From an uncultured Poribacteria bacterium (lineage in GTDB: Bacteria; Poribacteria; WGA-4E; WGA-3G): DNA of 64,000 nt. The notes below the pieces were generated by a model that saw nothing but the letters and a program-made list of their open reading frames with translations, did not search any database and was not told the DNA's origin. Of this stretch, positions 18,798 through 28,585 are shown one piece after another (the stretch's first letter is position 1; each line of letters opens with the position of its first letter). A program made the position numbers and the translations under genes. Where the stretch lies: positions 124,001 through 188,000 of the forward strand of contig OX638316.1 in the NCBI GenBank assembly GCA_951812525.1, in the 5' to 3' direction.

Positions 18798-20003
18798 TTA
18801 CGCCGTCCCTCCAAGTTTTTCGCCTTTCTTCAATTTAGCGAGACTTGCGCCTGCTTGACTTAGGAGGTTCGTCGTATAAGTATAGGTTAGCGCATTCTTT
18901 TGTGCGTGTGCCTTAAATGCCAAATCAATAAGTTCCGATACAAGTTTCGGAAATTCAATGTCTTGATGGTTCCACAGGTAGTAGCTGTACGATCCGGGAA
19001 TCGTGTTGATTTCATTCACATAAACGCTATGTTCCGCATCCACGAGAAAATCGATACGTGCGACCCCTGCGCAATCTAAAACTTGAAATGTACGGACAGC
19101 AAGACCCTGTATATGTGACGCTAATTCTTCGGAAATGGGTGCAGGAATTTTGCGGTCAGCACCTGCCATCCCGGAATTTCCGCCTTCTTGGTGGATGTAT
19201 TTATCATCAAAACTGAGGAAATTGGTTTGCGTCACAGGTTGCTCGCAAACAGAGGCAGTCGGTTCATCGAGTCCCATAACAGCGCAATTGATCTCAAGAG
19301 GATTCTCAACGGCTTTTTCGACGAGGATTCTCCGTGAGTATTGTCCAGCGACTTCGGCAGCGGTGTAGAGTTCGTCTTGATTGTTGACATGACTCACACC
19401 AATGCTTGAGCCACTCATCGCCGGTTTGATGAAGAGAGGATAGGATAGCGTCGCGTCTACCTTTTCGAGTATCTCGTCGCGTTGTGTATTCCAATCGTGG
19501 TGTGTCCAATACAAATACGGAAGTATGGGAAGAACATTCTCATTAAGAATCGCCTTCATCATAATTTTATCCATACCGACAGCAGACCCGACGACCCCTG
19601 CGCCGACATAAGGTAGGTTCATAAGCTCCAACAATCCTTGGAGCGTCCCATCCTCGCCATTCATGCCGTGTATAGCAGGAAAAACCACATCTATAGGAAG
19701 GACTGTTCTTTTCTGAACGTTCCGGCTAACCCAATGCTTGTTGGTAATAACAAACTTCGGCTCAGGATAAAATTCAATGGTAATTTTGTCAAAATCGGAA
19801 GGATGTGGCAGCGTCCCATCCGTAAAAGTGGATAAGTCGCCGAGAGCATCACCTGTTAACCATTCTCCCTCTTTTGTGACGTAAATCGGGATGACCTGAT
19901 AGTTTTCTTGTAAAGCAAGGTAAACCTGATGTGCGGTTACGATTGAGACTTCGTGTTCGGGTGTACATCCGCCGAATATGAGGGCTACATTGTGTTTTGA
20001 CAT
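18798..20003 (-). CDS. ddl: D-alanine-D-alanine ligase
   Basis: A 401-residue ATP-grasp enzyme making the D-Ala-D-Ala used by MurF. N-terminal LIFGGCTPEHEVSIVTA, the serine loop GSSIGVSHV, and the metal-binding VNEINTIPGSYSYYLW are present. Most bacterial dcw clusters that contain ddl have it near murB-ftsQ; here it is placed between murF and mraY, directly after the enzyme that uses its product. Length is slightly above average because of insertions after residue 60. Confidence 0.96.
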   Translation of the reverse strand: MSKHNVALIFGGCTPEHEVSIVTAHQVYLALQENYQVIPIYVTKEGEWLTGDALGDLSTFTDGTLPHPSDFDKITIEFYPEPKFVITNKHWVSRNVQKRTVLPIDVVFPAIHGMNGEDGTLQGLLELMNLPYVGAGVVGSAVGMDKIMMKAILNENVLPILPYLYWTHHDWNTQRDEILEKVDATLSYPLFIKPAMSGSSIGVSHVNNQDELYTAAEVAGQYSRRILVEKAVENPLEINCAVMGLDEPTASVCEQPVTQTNFLSFDDKYIHQEGGNSGMAGADRKIPAPISEELASHIQGLAVRTFQVLDCAGVARIDFLVDAEHSVYVNEINTIPGSYSYYLWNHQDIEFPKLVSELIDLAFKAHAQKNALTYTYTTNLLSQAGASLAKLKKGEKLGGTA

Positions 20004-20088
20004 TTTTTATTTTTTGCCTTTGGGTTGATTGTCTAACCTTTCAGGAAGATTGTGAAATATATTTACGGTCGGGATTTAGAAGTCAATG

Positions 20089-21768
20089 TTAGGAGGCGAC
20101 TCTTTCTTCATTATAGTTGTCCGGGAGGTCGTTCTCAAAAAGGACAACATCTCCCGACTGTACCCGCGTTGCCAAATGTTGTTTAACTTCGTCTAAGTTG
20201 AGGGCAACAATGATTTGCTGGTTGGGATACGCGGCGGCTTTCAAACCGTCTAAGATTGGGATAGTTCTTGTAGGTCCGACTAAAATGACCAGATCGCAGA
20301 CATTGGCAGCTTGTTCTCCAAGTCTCTTATTTTCCTCGTACTCCTTCTCGCCGAGTTCCACCATGCCAGGTGTCACCAGTACCTTTTTCCCTTTTCCAAT
20401 TTCGGTGAGGACTTCAAGTGCTGCCTTCGCGCCGACAGGGTTGGAGTTGAAACTATCATCAATGATGGTTACACCACCAACACCGGGTGTCAACTGCAAG
20501 CGATGTGGGACAGGCTCAACAGTCGCAATTGCTGCCTGAATTTCTTCAAACGTCATTCCACACTCTATCGCAACTGTCATAGCAGCAAGGATATTGGATA
20601 CATTATGCCTGCCTAAAAGCTGCGTACGAATTTCTACTTCGGTAGGATCCTGGGTATCGACGAGTGCCTGCACTGTAAAAGCGAGCCCTTCATCGGTGTG
20701 TCGAATGTTTTTTGCCGTTAACTCGGCAGGTTTAGAAACCGAATCTACAGGAGATGGCTCTGTAGCGTAGCGGCGGACAGAGTTTCCGCCCTGTTGGCGT
20801 TTATCGGCAAGTTCAGCGCAAATCTCGTTATCGCAATTGAAGACTGCGAGTCCATGGGGTGGCAGCGACTCAATCAGCTCATATTTTGTCTTGGCTATGT
20901 TCTCTATACTTCTAAATCGCTCTAAGTGTTGAGGACCGACAGCTGTGAGGATGCCAATTTGGGGTGAGGCTAAATTGCACAATTCGTGGATGTCGCCGCG
21001 TTTGTAGGCACCCATTTCGACGATAAATATTTCATGCTCGGCGGTAAGTTGCCCCCGAATAACCTTGCAGATACCCATTGGCGTGTTGTAACTATCAGGT
21101 GTCATCAAGGTATTAAATTTTTCGGACAAAATCCGATGCAAAATATACTTTGTACTCGTCTTACCGTAACTCCCTGTAATTCCGACGACCTTGGGACCGA
21201 ATGCCTTGATCCGCCTTCTCGCGGAAAGGAGATATGCTCCATTTATTGTGCGTTCCAGCGGATAGATAAGAAGGTTAGCGATAGTCAAATTGACCACGCT
21301 CACCTCACTAAATAGGAAAGCTGCGAGACGCCATGGCGTTTCCTTTACTGTGAACACAATTCCCACTGCCAAACCGACGAGCAGACCGATTGAAAGCCCA
21401 AACACCCGTTTTACGCGTGCTGTGTAAACGAGAGGTTTTTTCGCCTCGACCTTTTTCCGCCGTGTTAGCATATAAACTTGGAATCCACCCCATACAATAC
21501 AGAGGGCTGGAAAAACCCAAGTGACCTGATACTGCGGATACAGCGTAGATATGGAGATGGTGAAAACCAGCAAGCCACCGACGATAAGAATCTCTCGGAC
21601 CTCAAAGCAGTTGCTCAGATGTTGACGCATCCACTTCAAGTATCGACCTGTCTTATAACCATCGAGTTGGAGTATATGAAGTCCACCAGCTGTTCTGACG
21701 ACTGCTCTCGCTACACAAGTTAATGTTGCGAAGTAGAAAAGCACGGTGCTCACTGTTTCTAAAGTCAT
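20089..21768 (-). CDS. murF: MurF-type ligase with membrane-embedded N terminus
   Basis: A 559-residue Mur ligase. The ATP domain (P-loop GSYGKTST, 199-206; FIVEMGAYKRGDI; NIAKTKYELIESLP) and the C-terminal domain (IDDSFNSNPVGAKAAL) are typical of MurF, which adds D-Ala-D-Ala to the tripeptide precursor. The ordinary MurF N-terminal substrate-binding domain of about 100 residues is not recognisable. Instead residues 1-175 contain about five hydrophobic helices (near 7-27, 58-76, 83-101, 122-141, 148-170), so the enzyme is probably membrane bound. Cluster position supports the MurF role; a MurF-like ligase with another substrate is possible but less likely because no other murF is seen. Confidence 0.88.
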   Translation of the reverse strand: MTLETVSTVLFYFATLTCVARAVVRTAGGLHILQLDGYKTGRYLKWMRQHLSNCFEVREILIVGGLLVFTISISTLYPQYQVTWVFPALCIVWGGFQVYMLTRRKKVEAKKPLVYTARVKRVFGLSIGLLVGLAVGIVFTVKETPWRLAAFLFSEVSVVNLTIANLLIYPLERTINGAYLLSARRRIKAFGPKVVGITGSYGKTSTKYILHRILSEKFNTLMTPDSYNTPMGICKVIRGQLTAEHEIFIVEMGAYKRGDIHELCNLASPQIGILTAVGPQHLERFRSIENIAKTKYELIESLPPHGLAVFNCDNEICAELADKRQQGGNSVRRYATEPSPVDSVSKPAELTAKNIRHTDEGLAFTVQALVDTQDPTEVEIRTQLLGRHNVSNILAAMTVAIECGMTFEEIQAAIATVEPVPHRLQLTPGVGGVTIIDDSFNSNPVGAKAALEVLTEIGKGKKVLVTPGMVELGEKEYEENKRLGEQAANVCDLVILVGPTRTIPILDGLKAAAYPNQQIIVALNLDEVKQHLATRVQSGDVVLFENDLPDNYNEERVAS

Positions 21769-21805
21769 TTTTCTCTTTCCTTCTATCGGTGGCGAGTTTT
21801 ATTTA

Positions 21806-22567
21806 TTAGACATTAGGGATCTGCAAGAAACTCGCCACAATTCGGCAAAATTGCGGAAATTTGTCGAGATAAGAAAAATGTCCGGCTTCCTTTAGCACGA
21901 CCAATCCTGCATCCTGTATTTCTTTCTCCATAATTTGTCCGAAGGACACAGGGGTATCTTTATCGTGTTCACCCCAGATCAACAGCGTGGATGCAGCTAT
22001 CCGAGGCAAGAGTGGACGTAGATCTTGGTTTACGACCTTCACAAGCGTTGCCCGCATTTCGCCAGCATCTTGATAGTCCTTGGAACCAGCGCGTTGAGAA
22101 ACGGTGTTTGCGAGGCTATTGCCATATCTTCCAAATCGACGCATCAATTTGCCGATCTTTGCTACGCCGACGCGAAGATAGTATTTTGCAGTTCGACGCG
22201 GTTTAATTCCGGCACTATCAACAAGGATAAGCTTATCCACTTTTTCAGGGTGCTCGGCTGAGAGGATAATTGAAATTCTACCACCGAAGGAATGTCCAAT
22301 GAGGTGCGCCTTTGGAATAGAAAATTTCTCTAAAAAGGCTGTGACAAACCGTGCATAATCGGACACATCCCATGCTGTGGGCGGTATTTGGCTCTTGCCG
22401 AACCCAGGCAAATCAAGTGCGTAGACTTTGTGAGACTGCGCGATCCATTCAAAAACGGGTTGGAAACTTGCGGCTTCTCCACCCCAACCGTGCAAGAGGA
22501 GGACTACATCGCCTTCCCCAGCAACCTGATATGAGATGTTGAGACCGTTAATCTCCGTGCTGTGCAT
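21806..22567 (-). CDS. Alpha/beta hydrolase
   Basis: A protein of 253 residues from the ATG at 22567. The oxyanion-side motif HGWGGEAASF is near residue 27 and the nucleophile elbow GHSFGGR (Ser nucleophile) near 90; a late Asp (GEHDKDTPVS) and His (EAGHFSYL) complete the triad. It resembles small lipase/esterase or C-C hydrolase members; the substrate is unknown. An upstream GTG at 22600 adds 11 residues without a ribosome site. It sits between murE and murF in the dcw cluster, which is not a standard position; a cell wall role is only suggested by context. Confidence 0.85.
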   Translation of the reverse strand: MHSTEINGLNISYQVAGEGDVVLLLHGWGGEAASFQPVFEWIAQSHKVYALDLPGFGKSQIPPTAWDVSDYARFVTAFLEKFSIPKAHLIGHSFGGRISIILSAEHPEKVDKLILVDSAGIKPRRTAKYYLRVGVAKIGKLMRRFGRYGNSLANTVSQRAGSKDYQDAGEMRATLVKVVNQDLRPLLPRIAASTLLIWGEHDKDTPVSFGQIMEKEIQDAGLVVLKEAGHFSYLDKFPQFCRIVASFLQIPNV

Positions 22568-22663
22568 CTTCCTTCTACGCTCAATTCCTCGCGAACCCAC
22601 TTTATTGTTAAAATCCGGGCGGTATAGATTTATCGAAAACTGGGCAATCCCTCAACAAGACAA

Positions 22664-24145
22664 TCACAAAGACTCCAAAACATCCGAAGCCACAATTCTG
22701 TCATCAAAAGGAAATCTTTTGCCGTGAATTTCCTGATAATCTTCATGCCCCTTGCCGGCAATCACGACGACATCGCCTGATTTTGCCGCTGTGATGGCGT
22801 GACAAATAGCTTCACTTCTTTCCGAGATACACACATATTTTGCATCATGTGGCAAATTTGACACAATCTGGGCGATGATTTTGTCGGGGTTTTCAGTGCG
22901 CGGATTGTCGGAAGTAATCACACTATAATCTGCGATTCGTGCTGAAATATTCCCCATCTTAGGACGTTTTCCGTTATCGCGATCACCGCCGCATCCAAAA
23001 ACAGAAATCAGTTTGCGTTCTGTGATGCGCTTCGCAGCAGTCAGGATATTTTCTAAGCCGTCAGGTGTATGTGCATAATCAACGATAACAGCAAAGTCCT
23101 GCCCGCGGTCTACGCGCTCAAACCGCCCAGGTACAACAGTAGCGGCGAGTCCCTCCTGAATTGCGGAGGTAGAACAATTGTAACGGATTCCAACAGCAAT
23201 AGCAGCAAGGGCATTGTAAAGATTATATTCTCCGAGCAATCGGAGTTTTGCGGGGATAGGTCCACGGGACGAAAAGACTGCTGTAAACGCCAGTCGGGTG
23301 CGAGAAAGTTCAATATCTACGGCGTGCAAATCGGTATTGTTTCCGTGTCCATACATCAGACGCTTTGAATCTGCACAGGCTTGAGTGACGCGCTCTGTTA
23401 CCGGCAAATCGCTGTTCAAAACAGCGACGCCTTCTTCTCCGAGCTGCTCAAAGAGCATTAATTTCGCTTTGAGGTACGCCTCCATCGTCTGATGGTAATC
23501 TAGATGGTCCTGGGTAAAATTGGTAAAGACGGCGGTATCAAAGGTGAGTCCTGCCAGCCTCTGTAGTGCCAACCCTTGTGAGGAGGTCTCCATCGTGACG
23601 TATTCCACCCCTTCTTCGGCGAATTGCTTGAAGAGAGCATGAAGGGCGAAGGCATCAGGAGTTGTGAGAAATGCTGGAAGCTTTTTCTCTATGCCGTGAG
23701 CGTTCATGTACCGGTGTCCAACAGTCCCAATGAGTGCTACTTTTCGGCCACTTGCTTTGAGTATTGCATATATGAGATGTGCTGTTGATGTCTTACCGTT
23801 GGTGCCTGTTATGCCAATGAGTTTGAGTTGCTTGGCGGGATTTTCGTGCCAATTGGCAGAAACCAAGGACATGGCACGCCGTCCGTTAGGCACTTGGATA
23901 TAGGTAAATCGTTTCGTTGGTGCTGTTAGTGCTGCAATGGGTTTTTCGCCAATAACAACGGCGGCTCCCCTTTGAACTGCATCTGCAATGAAGATGTGGC
24001 TGTCAATGCTGATACCTTGGTAGCAGACGAAAAGATTACCAAGTTTAACCTCCCGATTATCGCTGACGATGCCCGTGACATCCATATCAAGCGAGCCGGT
24101 ACTGGCAGTAATGTCTAAGCCTTGGAGGAGCTGACGAAGATTCAC
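22664..24145 (-). CDS. murE: UDP-MurNAc-tripeptide ligase MurE (meso-DAP type)
   Basis: A 493-residue Mur ligase adding the third stem residue. The P-loop GTNGKTST is at 114-121, and the DNPR motif within TSDNPRTENP, known to bind meso-diaminopimelate, predicts a DAP-type peptidoglycan. The start is GTG at 24145 with GGAGG seven bases upstream; GTGA overlaps the stop of ftsI, so the genes are coupled. Length is typical. Confidence 0.97.
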   Translation of the reverse strand: MNLRQLLQGLDITASTGSLDMDVTGIVSDNREVKLGNLFVCYQGISIDSHIFIADAVQRGAAVVIGEKPIAALTAPTKRFTYIQVPNGRRAMSLVSANWHENPAKQLKLIGITGTNGKTSTAHLIYAILKASGRKVALIGTVGHRYMNAHGIEKKLPAFLTTPDAFALHALFKQFAEEGVEYVTMETSSQGLALQRLAGLTFDTAVFTNFTQDHLDYHQTMEAYLKAKLMLFEQLGEEGVAVLNSDLPVTERVTQACADSKRLMYGHGNNTDLHAVDIELSRTRLAFTAVFSSRGPIPAKLRLLGEYNLYNALAAIAVGIRYNCSTSAIQEGLAATVVPGRFERVDRGQDFAVIVDYAHTPDGLENILTAAKRITERKLISVFGCGGDRDNGKRPKMGNISARIADYSVITSDNPRTENPDKIIAQIVSNLPHDAKYVCISERSEAICHAITAAKSGDVVVIAGKGHEDYQEIHGKRFPFDDRIVASDVLESL

Positions 24146-25947
24146 AGTCCGCCTCCTTCTACAGCGAGCCGTTGCGTTGCGTCTTCTTCTGTCGCGACGG
24201 GTGTGTATTTGGTAGTTTTCTGAATCTGAGGATTGAAAAACTCAGTCTGTTTCAAGTATTGCACCGTTTGCGTGGCAACTGCCTGAAAAAGCGGTCCAGC
24301 GATCTGCCCACTGAAACGTGCGCCTTTTGGTTCATCAAGCATGACAATCATTGAAATCACGGGGTTCTCCGCTGGTAGGAATCCCATAAAGGACATAACC
24401 TCTTTTCCAAGGTATCCTTTACCGTTTGGTTCAGCTTTTTGTGCAGTCCCTGTTTTACCTGCCACACGATACCCTTCGACGCGTGCGCGTCGACCGCTTC
24501 CGCCCTCAACGACACCGACAAGTATATCTGCCATTTTTCTTGCTACTGCTGGACGTAGGATCTGTCGAACTTCAATCGGGTATACTTTCTTGATGACTTT
24601 TCCCCTACTGTCCCGAATCTCCCGCGTGATATATGGACGGAGCAGTTTACCACCATTTGCGATAACATTCAGTGCGCTCACCATTTGGAGCGGCGTAACC
24701 ATAATCCCTTGTCCAAAAGGCACGGCACCCAGAGAATGGGTATCCCAATGTTTGACTGCATACAGACTACCACTGTGCTCATAAGGCAGATCGACACCTG
24801 TTGTTTTACCAAATCCGTACTTTTCAATGTAATTACCAAAACCCTCATGCCCCAATTTACTCACAATTTTAATCATCCCGATATTGCTGGATTTGTGAAT
24901 CACTTGTTCTAAGGTCAGCCACCCTTTTGCCGATACATCTCGGATAACCCTACCGTTCGAGAGCCGATACCGCCCATTCTCACAAAACACTGTCGATTCA
25001 GGTGTCATGACCCTTTCGTTGAGTACAGCGGAAGATGCGACAATTTTAAAAATCGATCCGGGTTCATAGGCATACCAAACACCGATATTTCGTTTGGCTT
25101 CTTCACTTGCCTGTGCATAGGTATTCAAATCGTAGGATGGGTAACTTGCGAGTGCGAGTATTTCTGCCGTTTTTGATGCCAAGACGATGACTGTTCCACG
25201 CGGCGCGTTCCACTTCCGACAAGCTTCGGCTAATTCTTTTTCAGCAACATATTGAATGTACTCGTCAAGCGTCAAAACGATACTAAATCCGTAATCACTG
25301 GTGGAATCCCCATCAGTCAGCAAATTTATCGGTTCATTGCGAGCCAACGCTGCGCGGTGAGCGGCTTGTCGTGCCTGTGCGTTTAACAGATAATTGTTGT
25401 ATTGGTATTCAATCCCCTCGCCCATATTCTGATCGTTAATATGACCAATGACTTGGGAGGCAAGTGCGCCTTTGGGATAGGCACGTTTCTGTTCGACTTC
25501 ATGTTTTATACCGCGAATTTCTTTTTCAATCGCGCGAATTTCATCAAGTAGTCCATAATCCAAGTCCTTCTTTAGCCAGACAAACCGCTTATCCTTGCGA
25601 CGGAGTTGGGAGATCAGTTCTGACTCGGAGACCCCTAAGACGGGTGCCAGTCTTTGTGCAGCCGCGAGCGGATCAGTCTTCATATACTTCGGATCGGCAT
25701 AGACGGATAGACTATGGCGACTCAACGCCAAGACATTTCCGTGCCTGTCCAGAATTTTTCCACGTTTTATCTCTGCTGTGCGTGGAGAAAGCCAGTCGTG
25801 CTCACCAGCTTCTCGGTGTGCGTCATTACCAGCGAGCTGGATCCTGAAAAGTTTGCCAACTAACAACAGGAATCCGATCTGCATCAGAATAAGTGTAAAA
25901 ACAAGACGACGTATGGATAAATGCGAATTATTTTTATTATTTTTCAT
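24142..25947 (-). CDS. ftsI: Septal class B penicillin-binding protein FtsI (PBP3-like)
   Basis: A 601-residue transpeptidase that cross-links septal peptidoglycan, partnered with FtsW. One N-terminal membrane helix (about 14-33) anchors it. The PBP dimerisation region follows (RGKILDRHGNVLALS). The catalytic triad motifs are present: SIFK (S298-K301), SSN (353-355) and KTGTAQK near 497. It overlaps murE by four bases and follows the ftsL-like gene, the standard order. Confidence 0.96.
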   Translation of the reverse strand: MKNNKNNSHLSIRRLVFTLILMQIGFLLLVGKLFRIQLAGNDAHREAGEHDWLSPRTAEIKRGKILDRHGNVLALSRHSLSVYADPKYMKTDPLAAAQRLAPVLGVSESELISQLRRKDKRFVWLKKDLDYGLLDEIRAIEKEIRGIKHEVEQKRAYPKGALASQVIGHINDQNMGEGIEYQYNNYLLNAQARQAAHRAALARNEPINLLTDGDSTSDYGFSIVLTLDEYIQYVAEKELAEACRKWNAPRGTVIVLASKTAEILALASYPSYDLNTYAQASEEAKRNIGVWYAYEPGSIFKIVASSAVLNERVMTPESTVFCENGRYRLSNGRVIRDVSAKGWLTLEQVIHKSSNIGMIKIVSKLGHEGFGNYIEKYGFGKTTGVDLPYEHSGSLYAVKHWDTHSLGAVPFGQGIMVTPLQMVSALNVIANGGKLLRPYITREIRDSRGKVIKKVYPIEVRQILRPAVARKMADILVGVVEGGSGRRARVEGYRVAGKTGTAQKAEPNGKGYLGKEVMSFMGFLPAENPVISMIVMLDEPKGARFSGQIAGPLFQAVATQTVQYLKQTEFFNPQIQKTTKYTPVATEEDATQRLAVEGGGL

Positions 25948-25998
25948 ATATTAAACCGAGATACTTTCGAGCATTATTACCAAACGGAAGATTCAAAA

Positions 25999-26322
25999 TC
26001 ACTTGTCCCAAATGATTTGTGAGGTTTCAGTAGGTTCAACCATTCCGAGTTCAGTAGCGATTTTCCTGATTCTCTGAACAGAAGTCAACGTTGATTCTTC
26101 TAATTCAAGTCCATAAATTTCATCCTGAATTCGATGCTTCTGCCTTTCATAGACAGGCTGACGTTGTAAAGCAACTTTCTTGGCGTAAGATGAAAACCAG
26201 ATGCTGCCAGCGAAGGTGCAAAAGGATAATACCAAGAGTGTATAGACTAACGGAAATCCTTTTTTTGCTTTGGTTTCTTCTGGTTTCGTAATACGCGCTG
26301 AATGTTGATCTGATACCTGCAT
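25999..26322 (-). CDS. ftsL: FtsL-like cell division protein
   Basis: A 107-residue bitopic protein: basic cytoplasmic tail, one membrane helix at about 23-45, then a coiled-coil-prone region (ERQKHRIQDEIYGLELEES) and a terminal IATELGMVEP motif typical of FtsL/DivIC proteins. FtsL joins FtsB and FtsQ in the divisome core. Primary sequence is poorly conserved in this family, so the call rests on topology, size and position between rsmH and ftsI. No gene is seen in the 207-base gap separating it from rsmH. Confidence 0.85.
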   Translation of the reverse strand: MQVSDQHSARITKPEETKAKKGFPLVYTLLVLSFCTFAGSIWFSSYAKKVALQRQPVYERQKHRIQDEIYGLELEESTLTSVQRIRKIATELGMVEPTETSQIIWDK

Positions 26323-26529
26323 TTATTTTACTTCTCAATCGGTATTAGAGACAAGACAGGGGGTTTTATTTTCTACCCCACACGACAGTTTTCTGCTCGC
26401 ACGTCTCATGCGTATCTGTACACAGTTACGAGGCGAAAGTTTCCTATTTTTTTAACGTTGATTTTCATATTTAAGGTACATCTTTTTTGTATTTATGCCA
26501 ATTCGTGGCACTTTTTTTATAATTTTAAG

Positions 26530-27483
26530 TCACAATTTGCGTGCTACACGCAGCTTAGCACTTCTCGCTCGCGGATTGTGCTGTACTGCAGACGTGTCTG
26601 GAACGATAGGACGCTTTGTTAGAATTTGTAGAGATGGCTCATGCTCACAAATACAGACTGGAATTTTCGGAGGACAGATACATGCCCTCGCACACATCTG
26701 AAACCGGCGTTTGACTATTCTATCCTCAAGCGAATGAAAGGCAATAACACAGAGTCGTCCACCAGGCTTCAAAAGCGAGATTGCGGCATCCAAACCGACT
26801 TCAAGATTTTCCAACTCCCTATTAACGTGAATCCGTAGTGCTTGAAATACACGGGTAGCAGGATGGATTTTGGATGTCTTCTGAGGGACAGCACTCTTGA
26901 CGATTTCTGCGAAATGCGTTGTTGTGGTTATCGGGGTTTGCTGCCTTGCCTTAAGAATCCGGGCAGCAATCCGTCTCGCGAATCGTTCCTCACCATATCT
27001 CTTGAAAATATCAACCAAGGTGTCCATCGAACAATCGTTGACTACCTGCATAGCAGTAAGTGCGATTTCTTGATCAGTGTCCAACGGGTGTCCAGTGTCC
27101 ATACGCATATCCAGTGGACCGGTATGGTTAAAACTAAATCCCCGGTGTGGTGTATCCAGCTGCAGTGATGATACCCCCAAGTCAAGCAGGAGACCATCTA
27201 CGGCATAAATTGAGTGCTCTTTAAGCAAAACGGGTATCTCTGCAAAATTGCCGTTAATGAGACAGCACCGATCCTTGAAGGCGTTTAAATTCTCTTTTGC
27301 AATAGCAAGGGCATCAGGATCCAAATCGATTCCGATGACATGTCCATTCGGGGCAGAGGCTTTTAGGATAGCGTAACTGTGTCCGCCTAATCCGACAGTC
27401 CCGTCAACATAAACACCATCGGGTTGCGGTTTGAGAAAATCAAGCACTTCATCGCACAAAACAGGTATGTGCTGTTTATTCAT
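26530..27483 (-). CDS. rsmH: 16S rRNA m4C1402 methyltransferase RsmH (MraW)
   Basis: A 317-residue SAM-dependent methyltransferase. The SAM loop VDGTVGLGGHS is near residue 30, the catalytic region LLLDLGVSSLQLD near 100, and the C-terminal VIAFHSLEDRIVKRRF and NPRARSAKLRVA segments are diagnostic. ATG 27483 is preferred over the TTG at 27495, because the protein then begins with the family-typical NKQHIPVLCDEV. It is the first gene of the dcw cluster here; mraZ, usually upstream, is absent. Confidence 0.96.
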   Translation of the reverse strand: MNKQHIPVLCDEVLDFLKPQPDGVYVDGTVGLGGHSYAILKASAPNGHVIGIDLDPDALAIAKENLNAFKDRCCLINGNFAEIPVLLKEHSIYAVDGLLLDLGVSSLQLDTPHRGFSFNHTGPLDMRMDTGHPLDTDQEIALTAMQVVNDCSMDTLVDIFKRYGEERFARRIAARILKARQQTPITTTTHFAEIVKSAVPQKTSKIHPATRVFQALRIHVNRELENLEVGLDAAISLLKPGGRLCVIAFHSLEDRIVKRRFQMCARACICPPKIPVCICEHEPSLQILTKRPIVPDTSAVQHNPRARSAKLRVARKL

Positions 27484-27507
27484 AACACGTCTCAATATGA
27501 TATTTTT

Positions 27508-27535
27508 CTTATAATTGTAGCAAGAAACATGCCAA
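27508..27535 (-). promoter_or_regulatory. Candidate promoter for the dcw cluster
   Basis: Minus strand TTGGCA (27535-27530), 16-base spacer, TATAAG (27513-27508), ending about 24 bases upstream of the rsmH ATG. The fit to sigma-70 is reasonable but not perfect. No MraZ-box-like GGTGG repeats are seen nearby. Confidence 0.5.
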
Positions 27536-27561
27536 TTGATTTTGGGTGTTCTGCTGCGACG

Positions 27562-28527
27562 TTATGCACCTATCCGATTTCGATAGATAGCCGACACCAG
27601 TTCCATTGTCTTGATTGCATCGGCGAAACAGGTGATTGGTTGTCGGTCGTTCTGAATAGCGTCTACAAAATGCCGAGTCTCTCCATAAAATCCGTAGGCT
27701 CTATACGACACGTCAGAATCCGCTGCTTCCTCGGGTGTGATTTCGGTTATGCCATCAGGTGTGTGAAGAACAGCACGTCCACCGGGATCGGGATTGATAT
27801 AGGCGGAAATCTCACGCGCGTGCATCTCAAACGTATGAATGCGTCCACCGACAGCCCAATTGGTGCCAAGATATCCAGAGGCACCACTTGAAAATTTAAC
27901 AATTGCGTTGAAACTGTTCTCGCGCTCGGAATAGAAACTATTGATGTCACTCGCAACAGCCTCTACCTCACCACCGCCGAGCCATCGAAGGGCATCCACA
28001 GCATGAATGGCATCGCACGTCAGAACATCTATCACGCCGTCGTAATAGAGGGCACCCGGCGTATTTTTATGAAAAGTTGACATGCATTGGATAATCGGAC
28101 CGCGTTCTTCAACGATCGTCTTGACTCGTTGCAAGAGTGGAATAAAACGGCGATTGAAGCCTACCATTGTCTTGCATCCGTTTTTCTCAGCAGCGCGTGC
28201 CATCTCCTTGGTCTGATGGAGTGTAACGCCGGGCGGTTTCTCTATAAAGACGTGGTGGTGCTGCGAGAGACAGTGAATAACAATCGAGAACAGGTGTTGG
28301 GGTGGCATGAGGACATAAACGGCGTCCGGACTCGTCTTTTCAAGCATCTGCTTATAGTCGGTGAATGTCTGTTCAATCTCAAAGCGTTCCGCTGTCGCCT
28401 GAAGTTTCGATGGGACTAAATCACACAATCCAACGAGATTCACATCCTCACAGTCCCTGAGCGATGGATAGTGCACACCGTTCGCCATTCCACCCGCACC
28501 GATTAGGGCGATATTGACTTTGCTCAT
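27562..28527 (-). CDS. Gfo/Idh/MocA-family oxidoreductase
   Basis: A 321-residue NAD(P)-dependent dehydrogenase-like protein. The Rossmann motif is IALIGAGGMANGVH at the N terminus, with the EKP motif as FIEKPPGV near 95 and the second-domain dyad region as DAIHAVDALRWLGG. AGGAGG lies six bases before the ATG. It differs clearly from the family member at 107-1114. Substrate is unknown. It is upstream of rsmH on the same strand, but the separate promoter candidate at 27508 suggests independent transcription. Confidence 0.85.
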   Translation of the reverse strand: MSKVNIALIGAGGMANGVHYPSLRDCEDVNLVGLCDLVPSKLQATAERFEIEQTFTDYKQMLEKTSPDAVYVLMPPQHLFSIVIHCLSQHHHVFIEKPPGVTLHQTKEMARAAEKNGCKTMVGFNRRFIPLLQRVKTIVEERGPIIQCMSTFHKNTPGALYYDGVIDVLTCDAIHAVDALRWLGGGEVEAVASDINSFYSERENSFNAIVKFSSGASGYLGTNWAVGGRIHTFEMHAREISAYINPDPGGRAVLHTPDGITEITPEEAADSDVSYRAYGFYGETRHFVDAIQNDRQPITCFADAIKTMELVSAIYRNRIGA

Positions 28528-28585
28528 CTCAGATCCTCCTAAGTCATCACAGAGCCATCCAGTTTCCGTCGTTTGTATAGGAGCA

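Noticed and set aside
26323-26529. Short hairpin TGCCA/TGGCA with CTTTTTTT on the plus strand near 26490-26515
   Set aside because: It would terminate plus-strand transcription, but no plus-strand gene lies upstream; in the direction of the dcw cluster it lacks a T tract.
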